Assembly: GCA_002104985.1 (NCBI GenBank)
Contig: MCGO01000281.1
Coordinates: 1-41,482, forward strand
Source: Rhizoclosmatium globosum
Taxonomy: Eukaryota; Chytridiomycota; Chytridiomycetes; Chytridiales; Chytriomycetaceae
Direction of reading: 5' to 3'
Length of the DNA: 41,482 nt
Positions 30,231 to 41,482 of the stretch are shown in pieces. A program made the position numbers and the translations under genes. The notes below the pieces were generated by a model, which was not told the origin of the DNA, made no database searches, and was given only the letters and a program-made list of their open reading frames with translations. Numbering within the stretch: position 1 is the first letter of the stretch; each line of letters opens with the position of its first letter.

Positions 30231-33056
30231 ATTCTCTACTTCCAAAACAAAGTGGTCCGCCGAAGCAAAGCAAGCACGCGCCGCCTCGTTCACAGCGCCG
30301 GTTCTCGTTGCGCCGGCGAAAGGACGCCGAAAAACGATCCCGGTCGAATGGCCACACTCCGGCGACGCAAACTGGGGCTGCTCCGCTGAAAAGGTGCGTG
30401 CGCGTGATTGATTGGTACTTGGATTAATGACTGGGCTTAGATTGCGGAAACCGGAATGTTCTTCAAACCGCAAAGTATCGACGAGAACGATTATGCTCTG
30501 TGCCAATACTGCCTGCTCGGTCTTGCGGGCTGGGAATCAACCGATGATCCGGTATTCGAACACAAAAAGCGAAGTCCGGATTGCATCATGTTCAAAGGTC
30601 CGCGTGTCTTTGAGAAACTTGGCCCTTCTGTCATTCAAAGCTTGGTGCGCATCGCTTTGGTTGTTCAGAATCCTCACTTATACTATATTGTTTAATTAGG
30701 AGGCTGAGGCGGCAGAAAAGGATAAAGATGAAGTAGAATCAGTTATCGAATTACCTTCAGCTGAACATACTGCTCCCGAACCCACACCTGCTGTCCCAAC
30801 AATAAAACCTACTACAGCGAAAACTACAGCTTCTAGCACTGCGACCAAAGCAGCAGCGACCACCAAACCCAAAGCTGCCCCAACAACTCGCAAACCTCGC
30901 AGCACATCTACAACTGCAGCTCCAGTTCCAGCACCAGTTCCAACTCCAGCCCCAATAGAGCCGACAGAACAACCAAATACCAACGAATCTGAATCAGAAG
31001 CTCCTCCAGCAAAAACCACAAAACAATCGACACGCGCACCCAGAGTCTCACGTACAACAAAAGCAACTGCAGCTGCTCCAAAAACAGCAGCGCCTCCTCC
31101 AACAATTACAGAAGACGAGAGTGAATCTGAACCCGCGGAAAAAGTTTCGGCTACCGTTGTTTCATCAGCTGCTCCGGCTTCTTCCTTTACGATCCCCACT
31201 GTTTCAAATGATGCACGTCCATCTGCTCCTACTTCTCAAAGGTTAAACTTTGTTATTGACCTACCTTCCTATCAACTCGACATTGCTGATGAACCTTTGG
31301 AAACGGATACTGAGGAGGTACCTTCGAAATTACTGAGCCCGAAACGAAAACGCGAACCACTCAATAATACAGACCACGAGAATAGTGACGAAGATGACAA
31401 CGATGATGGCGGAAGAAATAAGAAGAAGGGATTCGTTGTTCAGGAAACTCAAATGCCACTGTTCCAAGAAGAGAAAGAGAGGGACGTGATTGTCGTCGAG
31501 GACCTTGTTGATGATACTAAGTCGAGTTGCCCCTCAAATTCAATTCGTGACATGACTTCTCACAAAACACAAGAATCCGCCGATGAAGCATCGGCACCCG
31601 CCCCGCCCCTGTAAAAGCACCCGCAGTTAAGAAACGGACTACTGCTGCTGCATCAAAAGAAAAGAAAGCTGCATCATCAAAAGCCACAGTTGTGACTGAG
31701 TCCATCACCATTCCCTCTGAAAAACAAGATTCCATGAAACCAGTGAAAGCACCAGCGAAGAAACGCGTACCGAAGGAAAAAATGGTTGTTGAAGTGAAAA
31801 GCGTTGCTGACGAAGAGTCCCATTTAGTGGCAGACGTATCAACGGAGCCCGTGCGAGAATCATCCAATGAACATGTCGGTTCAGCCAATAAGGCTGAAGA
31901 GAATGTGTTGGATGTTGAACCGGTATCAGATTTAGTACACACAGTTCATGGAAACTCCGTAGCTCAGTCCGATATGGATGTTGATTCTGGTTCACAAGAG
32001 TCGGAGACTGTCGAGTCAGTCGCGGAGGAGCCTCCAGCTTCGCTTTCAGAGCCGGATTCGGTGGATTCTTGTGTTGACGCAAGTGTTGAAGTCAGTGTGA
32101 TTGAGGAAAAGGCTGTGAAACCTGCGAAAATTGTTCCAAAGAAACGTGTCGCTGCTGCGAAAGGAAAGAAAGCTGGTGTTACCGATCAAACAAGTGGTGA
32201 AGGCGTTGCTTCGCAAGCACCTGTACATGCGAAGGATGTGGTATCGAAACCAGACGAGGAGAAACTTGAAAAGACTCAAACCAAGAAACGAGTTACGTCT
32301 GCAAAAGAGAAGAAGGTTGCGGTGGAGCCTGAAGCTCTTGTGCCTGTTCAAGAGCCAATTGCAAGAGCCACTGCTTCTGTTGTGGCTCCTGAAATTATCT
32401 CTCAGCCTATTTCACAACCTCGACTCAATAATGGTCCCACCTCTACCTCGGAAGTCCCTACAAATAATGAAAAAACCAACAGTATGAAAATACCAGCCAT
32501 TAAAAGTATCAAAACGTCAACGACGGTGGTGGACTACTCTAAAATGATTGACGATTTGGACAACGAACTCCTTCAACACGCTTTTGCAACCGAAACGCCG
32601 TCCGCTATTCAAAAACATCAACCACAACCAATGAATTTGAGTATTGTGAGTGAAGACGACCTCCTAGATTGTTACGGAGCAAGTCCCGAGGGTACACCTA
32701 AAGCTTCTGCACCGCCTGCCGCCGAACCTATAGCCTTCGCATCTAGTAAACTTCGAAATATCGCAGTCGAAGTTGAAGAAGATGAGGAAGAGTTCCAAGA
32801 CGCGTCGGAACACCTTACTATGGACTATACGAACCCAGAAACTATTGTGAGGGAGTTTTGGCCAGCAGAAGGAGCCCTTGTCCAGCGCGTTGACGACTTG
32901 GATCCTAAAGAGAGAGGGTTGTCTGTTCGGGAATGGATGCGTAAAGTTGGGGAGACTGAGGTTCTGAGGATTTTGGAAGGTGTCAAAACTGTTTCTGCAC
33001 TTGTTGAGAGGGAGGTTGGAAAAGTGAGAGATGAAGTTGAGGATATGGAATGTTGA
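30231..33056 (+). CDS. BIR-domain protein (Bir1/survivin-like)
   Basis: Exons visible: about 30231-30393, 30441-30644, 30700-33056. The BIR begins RRKTIPVEWPHSG...CSAEKIAETGMFFKPQ and ends in the zinc site C-x2-C-x16-H-x6-C (CQYC...GWESTDDPVFEH...C), matching the BIR family. A single BIR is followed by a long disordered region of about 780 residues with Pro/Ala/Thr runs, basic KKR/KEKK patches and acidic stretches. The conserved-looking C-terminus is REFWPAEGALVQRVDDLDP...REWMRKVGE. In fungi such proteins belong to the chromosomal passenger complex with Aurora kinase and INCENP (family knowledge). The start exon is unresolved. The frame breaks once near 31596-31612 (CCCCGCCCC, then TAA), after which coding resumes in another frame (APVKAPAVKKR) to TGA at 33054; one added base would restore it. 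Confidence 0.8.
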
Positions 33057-33088
33057 CCGATATTTATTAAATAAGAATATTTCGTGTC

Positions 33089-34490
33089 TTATGGTTGGAG
33101 GAGAGGTGTTTCTTCTGTTGTTTCATCGGAGGATTCAACTTCAGAGGATAAGAGAGGCATTGCACCCAGTTCCATGGCTGCAACTCCTTCTTTTGAAAGA
33201 AATAGGAGAGATGTCGTTGCTGCGACTGCCATGACAATCGCCATTCCAAAAAATACAGCTTGTGGGAAACTGCTGACAGTCATCTGGTACAACACACTAA
33301 CAGCGACACTTGCAAATAATGCAGACACGCTTTCAAAGATCTGAATCGAACCAAGTAATCGACCTTGATGACTTGGAGAAACCATCGTACTCAACAGTGA
33401 TCTCACAGTCGGGGCCACAACAGAACCGACCGAATACAACACCGCAACACCTGTAAACACAACTCCATTCGGTGCCAACGCGTACCCAATCTCTCCCATG
33501 ACTGAAAACCATATCCCAACCCTCAACACAAATACTTCAGTCGCAACCTTCTCCCCACCAATCCACCGCATCAGTCGTGGCAATACACCAACTAGCCATG
33601 TTATTTTGAGAAACGATCCGAAAAACACGAAACTTCCAACGTCCAAAGAATCCCAGCCGAACCGCTTTGCAGGGTAAAACAGGAACCGGACTTGTAGCCC
33701 ACTGGTAAGGATTGCGAGTGCGATCAAGATGATGATGAGTGTGACAGAATTGGGAAATCGCCCCAACGGTTGTTATCGTGCCTTTCACAGAATCTGTAAA
33801 GACCTGTTGAATTGATTTGTTGTCTCCATGCGGTTTAACAGGTATAGACGGAAAGAAGAGTGTTAGATGAACAAGGAGAAGACAGGACAGAATCAGTTGT
33901 ATAGTGAACACAGTTGTGAACCCGTATTCCTTTGCGATAAGTCCACTGAGAAGCGGAGCAAGGCACGCTGAGAGGGCTAACACACTGTCCAAGTACATGA
34001 AATACTTTGTTCGTTTGAGAGGCTCTGCGGTATCGACAATGTAAGCCAAGCACGACATCCTTATGAGCGGGATTCCTCCGCATAGACCAAACAATATATA
34101 TACTCCACAGAATAGGTAGAGAGGAACTTGAGTGGTTGAAGCATATAGATAAGCGGCAGATAATATACAGAGTGATACAGTTGCTGAAAACATGGCTGCT
34201 TTCCTCCCGAACACGTCAACGAAATGGCCGCTAACAATCAAAGCGCATATTCCGGGTATTTCTTGAAACACGTGGAATGATATTGCCCAGGAGGCTGCAA
34301 TTGCTTGTACATCTCCTCGTTGCGAACATGTTTCGTAATCATCTTCAAACGTGGTGGTTGTGCCATTGAGCTCTTTGCAGACAGTTACAATGAGAAGCTC
34401 TTGAAATGGCAAGACGCCGAGCATGATTGGGAAAATGAGGAGGAAGAGCACTAAGAGTCCATGGATGGGATGAGGCGTGAAAACTGGCAT
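33089..34490 (-). CDS. MFS transporter, SLC46/proton-coupled folate transporter-like, with frame break
   Basis: Single exon on the minus strand, starting at the ATG at 34490 (MPVFTPHPIHGLLVLF). About 12 hydrophobic segments; an early extracellular loop carries N-glycosylation-type NGTTTTF and CSQRGDVQ. The MFS loop 2-3 motif reads GHFVDVFGRKAAM. The first half runs to FTDSVKGTITTVG; the second half (RFPNSVTLIIILIALAILTSGLQ...) is in another frame. The slip sits at a run of four C on the plus strand (33761-33764). Removing one base would give 466 residues, a normal MFS length. The substrate is not determinable; the resemblance to tetracycline/SLC46-type carriers is a weak inference. It ends 32 bp from the convergent BIR gene stop. 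Confidence 0.75.
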
Positions 34491-34601
34491 TGAAATTCTC
34501 GTGCCACAAATAGATTAACATTGAATACAAAAACGATAACTGATAGAATTTATTTACTGCACAATAGACAACGATTCAATGAATGTTACTCATAGAAGAA
34601 T

Positions 34602-36743
34602 TTAGTACTGGTACTTGACTGGAGCTGGCTTGACGTACTTGAAGTCGTTGGTCTTGTACAAAGTAGCAGACTTACAGTAGTCAGAGTAACCAGAGGATGG
34701 AGTGAAGTGGGATCCGTATGGAGCAACCAAACCAGAGCCATCGGCAGCAGTAAGTGGCTGACCTGGGAAACAGCACTCAGCAGTCTTCTGGCCTGGGGAG
34801 CTGTTGTTATCACAGTACTCTGGGCGGAAGACAAAGTTTTCACCGTTTCCGAGGTAAGAAAGGTCAGCAGAAGCGATACCCTTCTCGTTGATGAGGGAGG
34901 CACGGAAACGGTCCAAACGAGTGGCAGTGTTGTCGTTTCTGGCAATGTTGGACCAGTAACGCTCAGCAACGGCGGCAATACGTGGGAAGACGTAACGGTC
35001 AAGGTTGTGGCGCTAAATTAATTCAAGAGGTTAGATATGACGTTTTATGAAGATTAAATCGCGTCAGTTACCTTGACAGTCTCAGACCACAAAGCACCGA
35101 ATCCTCCCTAAACGGTGGCCTTGGCCTTGTCAGTGAGTCCGGCAAGTGGGTCGTAGTCGTAGATGAGAGTCCAGTTGTGCCATTGACCAGCAAAGGTCTT
35201 GAAACCATCAAGGTTGTAGGCGGTTGGTGGGTTGTTTCTCTCAAAGTCGGAAGAGCACCAGTGAGCAGATGGGGAGCAGTCAAAGTAGTAGTAGTCAGAT
35301 GGAGCAAGAACAATGTTGGTGAAACCCTTGGCAGCAGCGTTGTTGACAGTGTCAGCAACTGGTCCAGTCCAGACAGTGATCAAGGAATCCTTCTTGATGA
35401 TGTCATCAACTCCGTAAGCCCAGGCAACCTCGTCCCAAGCTCCGAGAGTCTTTCCTCCAAGCATGTTTTGGAGTCTGGCATCAAAGTTTCTCATCATTGG
35501 GGTCAAGAGAGCGGTAGAGTCGAAAGAATCGTAGTTGTCTGGGACAAGTCCGTAAGCTCTGGTGTTCTATTCAAACATATTAGAAATTAGCTACTGTTGT
35601 GAACTTACAATCTCGTCGTGTCCCATGTGGATAACTGGGTCCTTGAACCATGAACCGACTTCGTTGATGAGCTGGTCAAGAATTTGGAGAGCCTTCTCTT
35701 GACGGACATCAAGCTGTCCACAAGGTGGCTGGTTACAGTAGTTACGTCCCCACCATACGACACCACCAACGCAATCGTTGGTCTCCGCATTGACTGGAAC
35801 AGTCTGGTTGGAGCACATGGCGTTGGTAGCGAACGAGTTACCGTTCCATGGAGAGTGGTTCCATGAAGAAACAATGTTCTGGTCAATCCATCCCAAAACA
35901 GCGTTGTGTCCTGGAGTCTCAAACTCTGGAATAACACGAATGTTGCGGTCAAACGCGTACTGGACGATGCCTTGGAGTGTAGATCTTCAAGGAACCGTCG
36001 GCGTTCTTGTAAGCCGCGTTCTTATGGACCTGTGGGTAAGTCTTCCACTCAATTGGGAAAGACTGAGAGTCAAAAATGTGCCAGTGGAGACGTTGAGCTT
36101 GGCAGCAGCCAAACCGTCAATGATACGCTTGATGTCCTCGACTGGGAAGAAGTTACGGGCAGTGTCCAACATGAAACCACGGTATGGGAAAGCTGGCTTG
36201 TCGTTCACGGTGGCAAGGACGAGCTTTCCGTCAGCAGTGATGAGCTGGGACAAAGTTTGGAGACCGTACTGAACTCCGACCTTAGAGTTGGCTAATTGTT
36301 GTGTCAGATTAAATCGAGGAAGACAACATAAATTATAAATAAGTACCAGAGACGGTAGCACCAGTAGCAGTAATGTCCAAAGTGTAAGACTCGTCAGCCT
36401 TTGGCAAGTCCTCAGGTCCAGAGACGGACCAACCGTTGTTGCTAACAACATTGGCGGTAACTGGGAACTTCTTTCCAACTTTTCCACCCTTAGCGGTGAA
36501 AGAACCAACAAGAGAAGCGACAGCTGGGTCAGTAGCGACGTTCAAAATGTTGGAGGTGACAGCAAAACCTCCAATAGCAACGGAGGACTTCTTGTCAACA
36601 ACCTAATTCGAAATAACATAAGTTTCAAACATCAATTAACATAGCATGAATATACGAACCTGGTTTGGCAATGGCCAAAGGTAGTCGGAGGCAGTGAGGG
36701 CTGAGACTGAAGCAGCCAATGCAATGAGGGAGACGAATTGCAT
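34602..36743 (-). pseudogene. GH20 beta-N-acetylhexosaminidase, secreted, with several lesions
   Basis: Minus-strand exons: 36743-36660, 36602-36347, 36291-35609, 35566-35072, 35012-34602. It begins with a clear signal peptide (MQFVSLIALAASVSA). Family hallmarks: YRGFMLDTARNFFP, RVIPEFETPGHN, the catalytic Asp-Glu pair in VIHMGHDEI, TLGAWDEV, YYYFDC, GALWSETV and a C-terminal AERYWSN. Such enzymes trim chitin oligomers and glycans outside the cell. Lesions: one base missing near 36085-36090 (the family LNVFHWH reads LNV then shifts), one extra base near 35970 restoring the frame after about 115 bp, a TGA at 35987 in the shifted interval, and an in-frame TAG at 35108-35110 where GGFGALW follows. 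The exon phases otherwise agree (642 residues). It is broken as read; sequence error is an alternative. Confidence 0.82.
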
Positions 36744-38053
36744 GTTTTTGTTATAGAACTTGAGAGAGAGCCTGAAAAAATGTCATGGTCCTTTTAAAGG
36801 CTTTCTAGGTGGCTCCTATCGGTGACAAAACGTGGCATAAGCAGTCAGATGACTTTGCTCAACCGAAATTGGGAAAATTTTGGAAGCGTTGGGAAAGCGA
36901 GATCTTGAAGTTTCACTGTGGATTCATATCTCGTCACTATGAGCCATGCTTCTTTGTTTCGCTTTTCTTATGTGCAATAGCTGGGTTGCTTGTCATTCAA
37001 TGGACAGCCTTGTACGAAACAAGGGCGTTACATATTTGTGTCTCGTCTAATTTACATCACACTTGATACAACATAATGTCTTTCACCCACATAATTGATG
37101 GAGAGCACTTATGATTAAAAATACGGATGCGGTGATTCTAGGGTGGAGAGGGAAAGACCAATTTGATGTCGGAAAGGGCCACTTTGTTCAAGCCCGTAGT
37201 ACCCTTTGATTAGACACCTATACCCCTTGTCCACTTACCCATCGCTGGGAACCGTTCTCTCTACAGTTATAATATCGAGATAAACAATTTGTTATTATTG
37301 CCCTCAGACACAATTGAGTAGAATTAAAGAACCTTAGCACTCTCTTCCTCTCGCTTGGTCTTCTTTATTGAACCACAACTCTTGAAGTCAAATGAATCAT
37401 ACATAGTAAGATGCCTGTTTGCCATAGTGATTCGTCAGCCGAAATTGATATCACTTCTTGGAAGCTGAAAACTCGTCCGTTTAGCAAAGAATGTACAACG
37501 AACGTCCATCTTTTACCCCCAGTTCGTTTTGTTTTCGCAACCTGATGGAAAGAGGACCTTGTATCTGGGCTGAAGTGAGACACTTTGCTTTCGGGCTTGT
37601 GAAGAGACAGCGAAAATCTCCATGAAACAAAAACAGGGCTATTCTTTGAGTAACAATGCTCTATCTCTCTTCTCACACGCTCTCCACCAATTTATGAGAC
37701 ATGTCCACTCACTCGTTATCTTATACGATGCCCATACTGACATCATAAAGTGAGTTTTGACATCAACTCGCCATCAATATGAAACACAGCTCTCTCTTCT
37801 TTCATTTCCTTTTCCTCCGTCCAATCGATCTAATGTTTGAACCAAACAACGAGATTCACAACTCAATCACACCTACCCATCAAATACAGTCATGGCCTTC
37901 TGCTCCGTTTCTCTTAACTGCTTCCCCCTCTTCGCAGGCTCCATTACTTCCTCAAACTCCTCACTTTCACAATCAGTCCTGAACTTCGTGTAATAAACAT
38001 TGTTTAATAGTCTAATACCAATCAAAAAAACACCAAAACAGACGCAACAAACA
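36744..38053. other. Intergenic region between hexosaminidase and MBL genes
   Basis: 1.3 kb with only short open frames of no recognisable content. It includes the hexosaminidase promoter at its left end (CCTTTTAAAGG at about 36791) and the 3' flank of the minus-strand MBL gene at its right end. No RNA gene, repeat or mobile remnant noticed. Confidence 0.5.
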
Positions 38054-39248
38054 TCACAACTGAATCACCAACCCATCAAACGCAACCTCCGCCTTGACCC
38101 CCTTTTCCCTCAACCCCTTCCCCCACTCCTCACTCTCCAACACCTTCTCAAACTCTCCATGCTCACACTCATGATTAAACCCCATGAAATACACACGCGG
38201 GACTCCAAGCGCCTCCGCACACGGAATCGCACTCTCATACCCCTGATGCGACGCAAAGTCCTTCTCCCTCAAACAATCAAGCACCAGTACTCTGTTCTCC
38301 GACCTCCTCACGAGTTCGAACACGGGTGCAGGGATGTGGTTCGTGTCTGAGATGTATGTGAGGTGTGGGAGGAGGAACGCGGTGCAGTAGTATGGGTCGG
38401 ACCCCTTGCGGCCGTGTTCGACGGGGAAGGGGGTTACGGGGAGGGTGGAGTTTATGAGGAAGGGGGGGAAGGTTGTTAGGGTTGGGGTGTCGAAGATGTG
38501 GAATGTGAGGGAGGGGATGTGGCCGCCGCCTGTTGCTTTTGATGCGTTTATGATGTAGGGGAAGATGGAGGAAATTACTGTGTATGTTGACTGGTTGAGG
38601 TAGATGGGGATTGTGGATTGGACGGGGCCGTCGCGGTGGAGGGTCCAGGAACGGAGGTCGTCGAGTCCCATTACTGCATCGGCGTGATCGTGGGTGAGGA
38701 TGACTGCATCGATTTGTTGGATGTTGTAGTGGACGAACCATTGGACGGCGGAGGCGTAGAAGGTTTTTCCGCAGTCGATTAGAATGTTTTTGATTGTGCC
38801 GGTTGCATCTCTTTCATTGTTTTTGATGGGTTAAGGTTGAGGTTGAGGTTTTTGTCTTAGTACTCTATTTAAGATGACATTATCATCCATACCTGTATCG
38901 ATAGATCCCAGATGTGTTTCCTGCAATATTAAGAAAAAACGATCAGCACAGTAGAAGCTTAATTGCAAGATCACCTCGTCTGTTCTTGTTCCACATTTGC
39001 ACTTCCGCTACTCTTGGATCAGATCGGCGAGGCGGACGAGAGTCCCGCTCTGCTGGCTGGGTGGCAAGAAGACAGACTTTGCACGATGGATTCGGGCGGG
39101 TGAGACAAGTGACATCAGGAATTGCATTTGAGGGACCTTTTGACAGGATGTGTGTGCAAGAGTTAGACAAGAACACATTAGGTCAAAGGAACTAACCTGT
39201 GCCAAGAAAGATGAATTCAATTGGAGTAATGGCTGCTGGTGCAGTCAT
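38054..39248 (-). CDS. Metallo-beta-lactamase-fold hydrolase (PhnP-like)
   Basis: Minus-strand exons: 39248-39197, 39136-38975, 38920-38893, 38810-38054. These join in frame to 332 residues. It starts MTAPAAITPIEFIFLGTG, the first strand of the MBL fold, then GPSNAIPDVTCLT and a CKVC pair. NTSGIYRY...NILIDCGKTFY precedes the metal site HDHADAV (His121, His123, Asp125), then GLDDLRSW, YISDTNHIP and FMGFNHECEH. This matches the family of eukaryotic MBL proteins related to bacterial PhnP cyclic phosphodiesterases (family knowledge). It is likely a cytosolic, metal-dependent hydrolase with unknown natural substrate. A very short 28-bp exon is supported by frame and by conserved sequence on both sides. 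Confidence 0.87.
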
Positions 39249-39599
39249 GGTGATGATGGATTGATTGTTGAAGAGAGACTTCTTTTAGAGCATCCACGCT
39301 CGCATCAATATGAATGTGATAATCACTAAGATTAATCTACAAAATGCCATGGATAACACAAGAATTGTAGGCCAAATCACTTGGATTGCCAGCCGCAGCA
39401 AAGAGCGGACCTTGTGTTAACTAAAGACAACCGGACAATTTAAGACCGCAATGTACCAATAGGGACTACTGATGCGTAATTAAACTTGTATTATCCGAAA
39501 GCCAAAAGAGGCTGCTGCTTGGTTATCCCTCTTATGGCAGCAATTCTTTGACAACCAAGCATCCAACCTGCACCAAAAACAAACAACAAGTAAAAGCAA
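39249..39599. promoter_or_regulatory. Divergent promoter region, MBL / last gene
   Basis: 351 bp between two divergent starts. I see no TATA box or repeat that stands out. Confidence 0.35.
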
Positions 39600-41482
39600 A
39601 TGTACCGGGGGACAGACTCGGACAGCGATGGCGAATCAGGCACAGCCGCAACGGTGTCCGAACAGTCGCTGAGCAGCAGTCGGGCGGCGTCTCCGTCCGA
39701 ATCCATTCAAGTGTTCAGAGTGTCAACGAAGCGTTTCTCGAATCGCTGCTTTTGAACATGAGAGACGCGGCGGGGCGGCGGCACTTCGACTGGGTCTTGT
39801 TTCGTCTGGTTCTGGTGCTTCTGCTTCGAATGAGTATCCTTCAACTTCAACGGGTGAGGGGTTGCCTTAAAACCTGAAGAGTCAACTAAACATGCAGAAC
39901 CAGCACAAGCACCAGCAACTCCCTCAAACAGACTATTCGACATTCGAGGTGCTTTAAATGATGCCACACCGTCCCTGGGCATTGGCCACCTCTCTCGCAG
40001 CACCACAACCACCACACCACCACGAACACCAGCAACCTTCTTCAAAGACGGTCAAACTACTCGGCGGACGAAAACGCAGAACCTCAACAATCGATTCAAT
40101 GCACAACTTCGAACAAGACTGGCAAGACAGAAACGAGGACAACGACAACTTCAGAAACAGTCCTCACTTTGAATCACCAGAAAAGATGCCCCAAAAAGAC
40201 TTTCTCGACTTGGACTTTCGGGATTCAAAGAAACTGGCTTCAATGAGCTCGCTGTTTGATGCGGATGATGAGGATCGCGTGGATTCAGATGATCTGGATG
40301 AACTGAAGCTGCACGCGTCTTTGCCGCCCTCGTTGGCGGCTTGGGATTCCACCCCCTTTGTCTTTGGTGGTACCGGTCTACCCTCTACCTTCCAAAATAC
40401 TCACCAGCAACAATTCAACATCCATTTCAACATAATCCATTTCATAATCAGCAAAATCATCAACAAATGCATCACAATCAGCACCAAGTTTTCCAATCAT
40501 TTCAATCTAGTTCTCTCTTTCAGCATCCTCAAGCATCCCTTTCTCTTCCTTCAGCCTCGCTTTTTGGTGCAACAGCTCCACAGCAATCATTTACTCCATT
40601 TTCATTTGACTTTGCAAACCATTCCCATCAACAGCACAACAAAATGAACAAGAACAAGCAGCCGCTAAGGTAAAGAGTTTTAATTGTCTATGAAAGCATT
40701 TCCTAACTATTTCTGATAACCTTAGAATCTCGATATTGATTCCCTGTTTCACCAACTCTTGCCTCCCAACCAAGAACAATCATCTGCATCTCTATTCGAT
40801 ATTCGAAATACAACACATCGAACTTCGCCTTCAATCAAAAGAAAAACACGGAACCAAACGTCTTCTCATCTTCCACTGCTTCTGCCACACAACCACAGCA
40901 CCTGCCGCAACGACGAGCATCCGATGCATTTTTAGGTATTCAAAATGCCACTGCCTCAAAGTCTGGAAGGTATCCGACTAGACAAAGACCACAAGCGGAT
41001 CGTTCCTCTTCCTCACTGGACCAAATGATGGAAGAAGACGAACAGAAGACTTGGCTGGATCCAAGACTCCCTTCTTTTCTGCATCTTCCATGCCTCCCAT
41101 CATGGCGAATAATGCCGTTGATTTGAATCCGTTTCTGGATATTGGTGGTATTGATGAGTATTTGCTTGGAACTGCAGGAGCTGTCGGGAATGTACCTGGT
41201 CATGGAATGAATCCGTTTTTGATTGAGTCGGGTGGTGGGATTGGGATGATGGATTTGATGAACGGAACTGCCAGTGATGTGAGCCTTTTTGAATCCAAGC
41301 CGTCGGAATAATTTAACCCATCGATTTTTTATTTAGATGATGGAATTGGAGACAATGTTTGATCCAAATCTGTTTGGTCTTGCGGCACCTTCCCAGTTAC
41401 TGGAAGATTCGATGGGTGAAGAAGTTATCAAGCAAGAGCCAGTTTCTATACCCACAACAGCAACAGCAACAGCTACCAAAGC
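39600..41482 (+). CDS. Unrecognised Ser/Gln/His-rich protein gene, incomplete, frame broken
   Basis: Candidate start is the ATG at 39600 (MYRGTDSDSDGESGTAATVSE). Coding-like stretches appear in changing frames. A Ser-rich piece leads through a 44-bp intron (39854-39897) into PSNRLFDIRGALNDATPSLG. An acidic piece follows (FLDLDFRDSKKLASMSSLFD, about 40195-40365), then a His/Gln/Asn-rich piece (about 40400-40670) ending at GTAAAG...CTTAG (to about 40728). Next is NLDIDSLFHQLLPPNQEQSS, a piece ending near 41050, and NPFLDIGGIDEYLLGTAG to 41278. An intron, then ETMFDPNLFGLAAPSQLLED, runs off the window. Short acidic/hydrophobic patches in low-complexity sequence recall transcriptional regulators (weak inference). 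At least three frame changes are not explained by introns. Confidence 0.45.

Noticed and set aside
30696..31199. Minus-strand 167-codon frame opposite the BIR gene
   Set aside because: Gly/Ala/Val-rich antisense shadow of the Pro/Ala/Thr-rich BIR protein exon.
36809..37066. 85-codon open frame upstream of the hexosaminidase
   Set aside because: No recognisable motif, no codon pattern like neighbours, and it overlaps the promoter of the minus-strand gene.
37779..38350. Plus-strand open frames over the 3' part of the MBL gene
   Set aside because: The minus strand encodes a conserved MBL hydrolase there; the plus-strand frames are Pro/Arg shadow translations.
1..41482. CRISPR arrays, bacterial operons or tRNA/rRNA genes
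   Set aside because: None seen; introns, poly(A) signals and protein families are eukaryotic, and no cloverleaf-like segment stood out by eye.

Overview
The window is nuclear DNA of a fungus, most likely an early-diverging one such as a chytrid (inference). The support is as follows: most genes carry many short introns (about 45-70 bp, GTRAGT...YAG); the proteins include a GPI-type cysteine-rich wall or surface protein, ABCG transporters with an extracellular Cys-rich head, a Bir1/survivin-like BIR protein, a GH20 hexosaminidase and a VIP36-like lectin; and there is a fungal-type Ty3/gypsy retrotransposon.

Layout. (1) 1-2957 and 12169-14767 are the two halves of one cysteine-rich repeat gene, split inside a coding exon by a 9.2 kb LTR retrotransposon (2958-12168). 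The element has 267-bp LTRs that I read as identical and a 4-bp target duplication (ATGT). It carries a gag ORF, a protease ORF in the -1 frame and a separate 1451-residue pol ORF. (2) 15004-28039 is a same-strand cluster of three ABCG transporter paralogues with 11 exons each, interrupted by two LRR single-pass membrane protein genes (order ABC1-LRR1-LRR2-ABC2-ABC3). (3) 28282-29924 (-) is an L-type lectin gene. (4) About 30231-33056 (+) is a BIR-domain gene, ending 32 bp from (5) a minus-strand MFS transporter (33089-34490). (6) 34602-36743 (-) is a GH20 hexosaminidase gene with several lesions. (7) 36744-38053 is intergenic. (8) 38054-39248 (-) is a metallo-beta-lactamase-fold hydrolase. 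(9) 39600 to the end (+) is a Ser/Gln/His-rich gene running off the window.

Most interesting: the retrotransposon pol contains a complete exonuclease III/APE1-type endonuclease (EEP) domain between RNase H and a complete DDE integrase, with all the hallmark catalytic residues visible. I know of no established LTR-retrotransposon lineage with that order. The gag and pol ORFs are each preceded by a pyrimidine-rich leader, a GGTGGYTGGT motif and a direct duplication. In each duplication, GT...AG sites lie exactly one repeat period apart, so splicing would remove one copy. This suggests pol has its own leader or transcript instead of being read through from gag.

Caution: single-base frame breaks occur in several otherwise well-conserved genes (ABC3, BIR, MFS, hexosaminidase, last gene), often in homopolymers. 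Read error and true pseudogenisation cannot be separated from this sequence alone.
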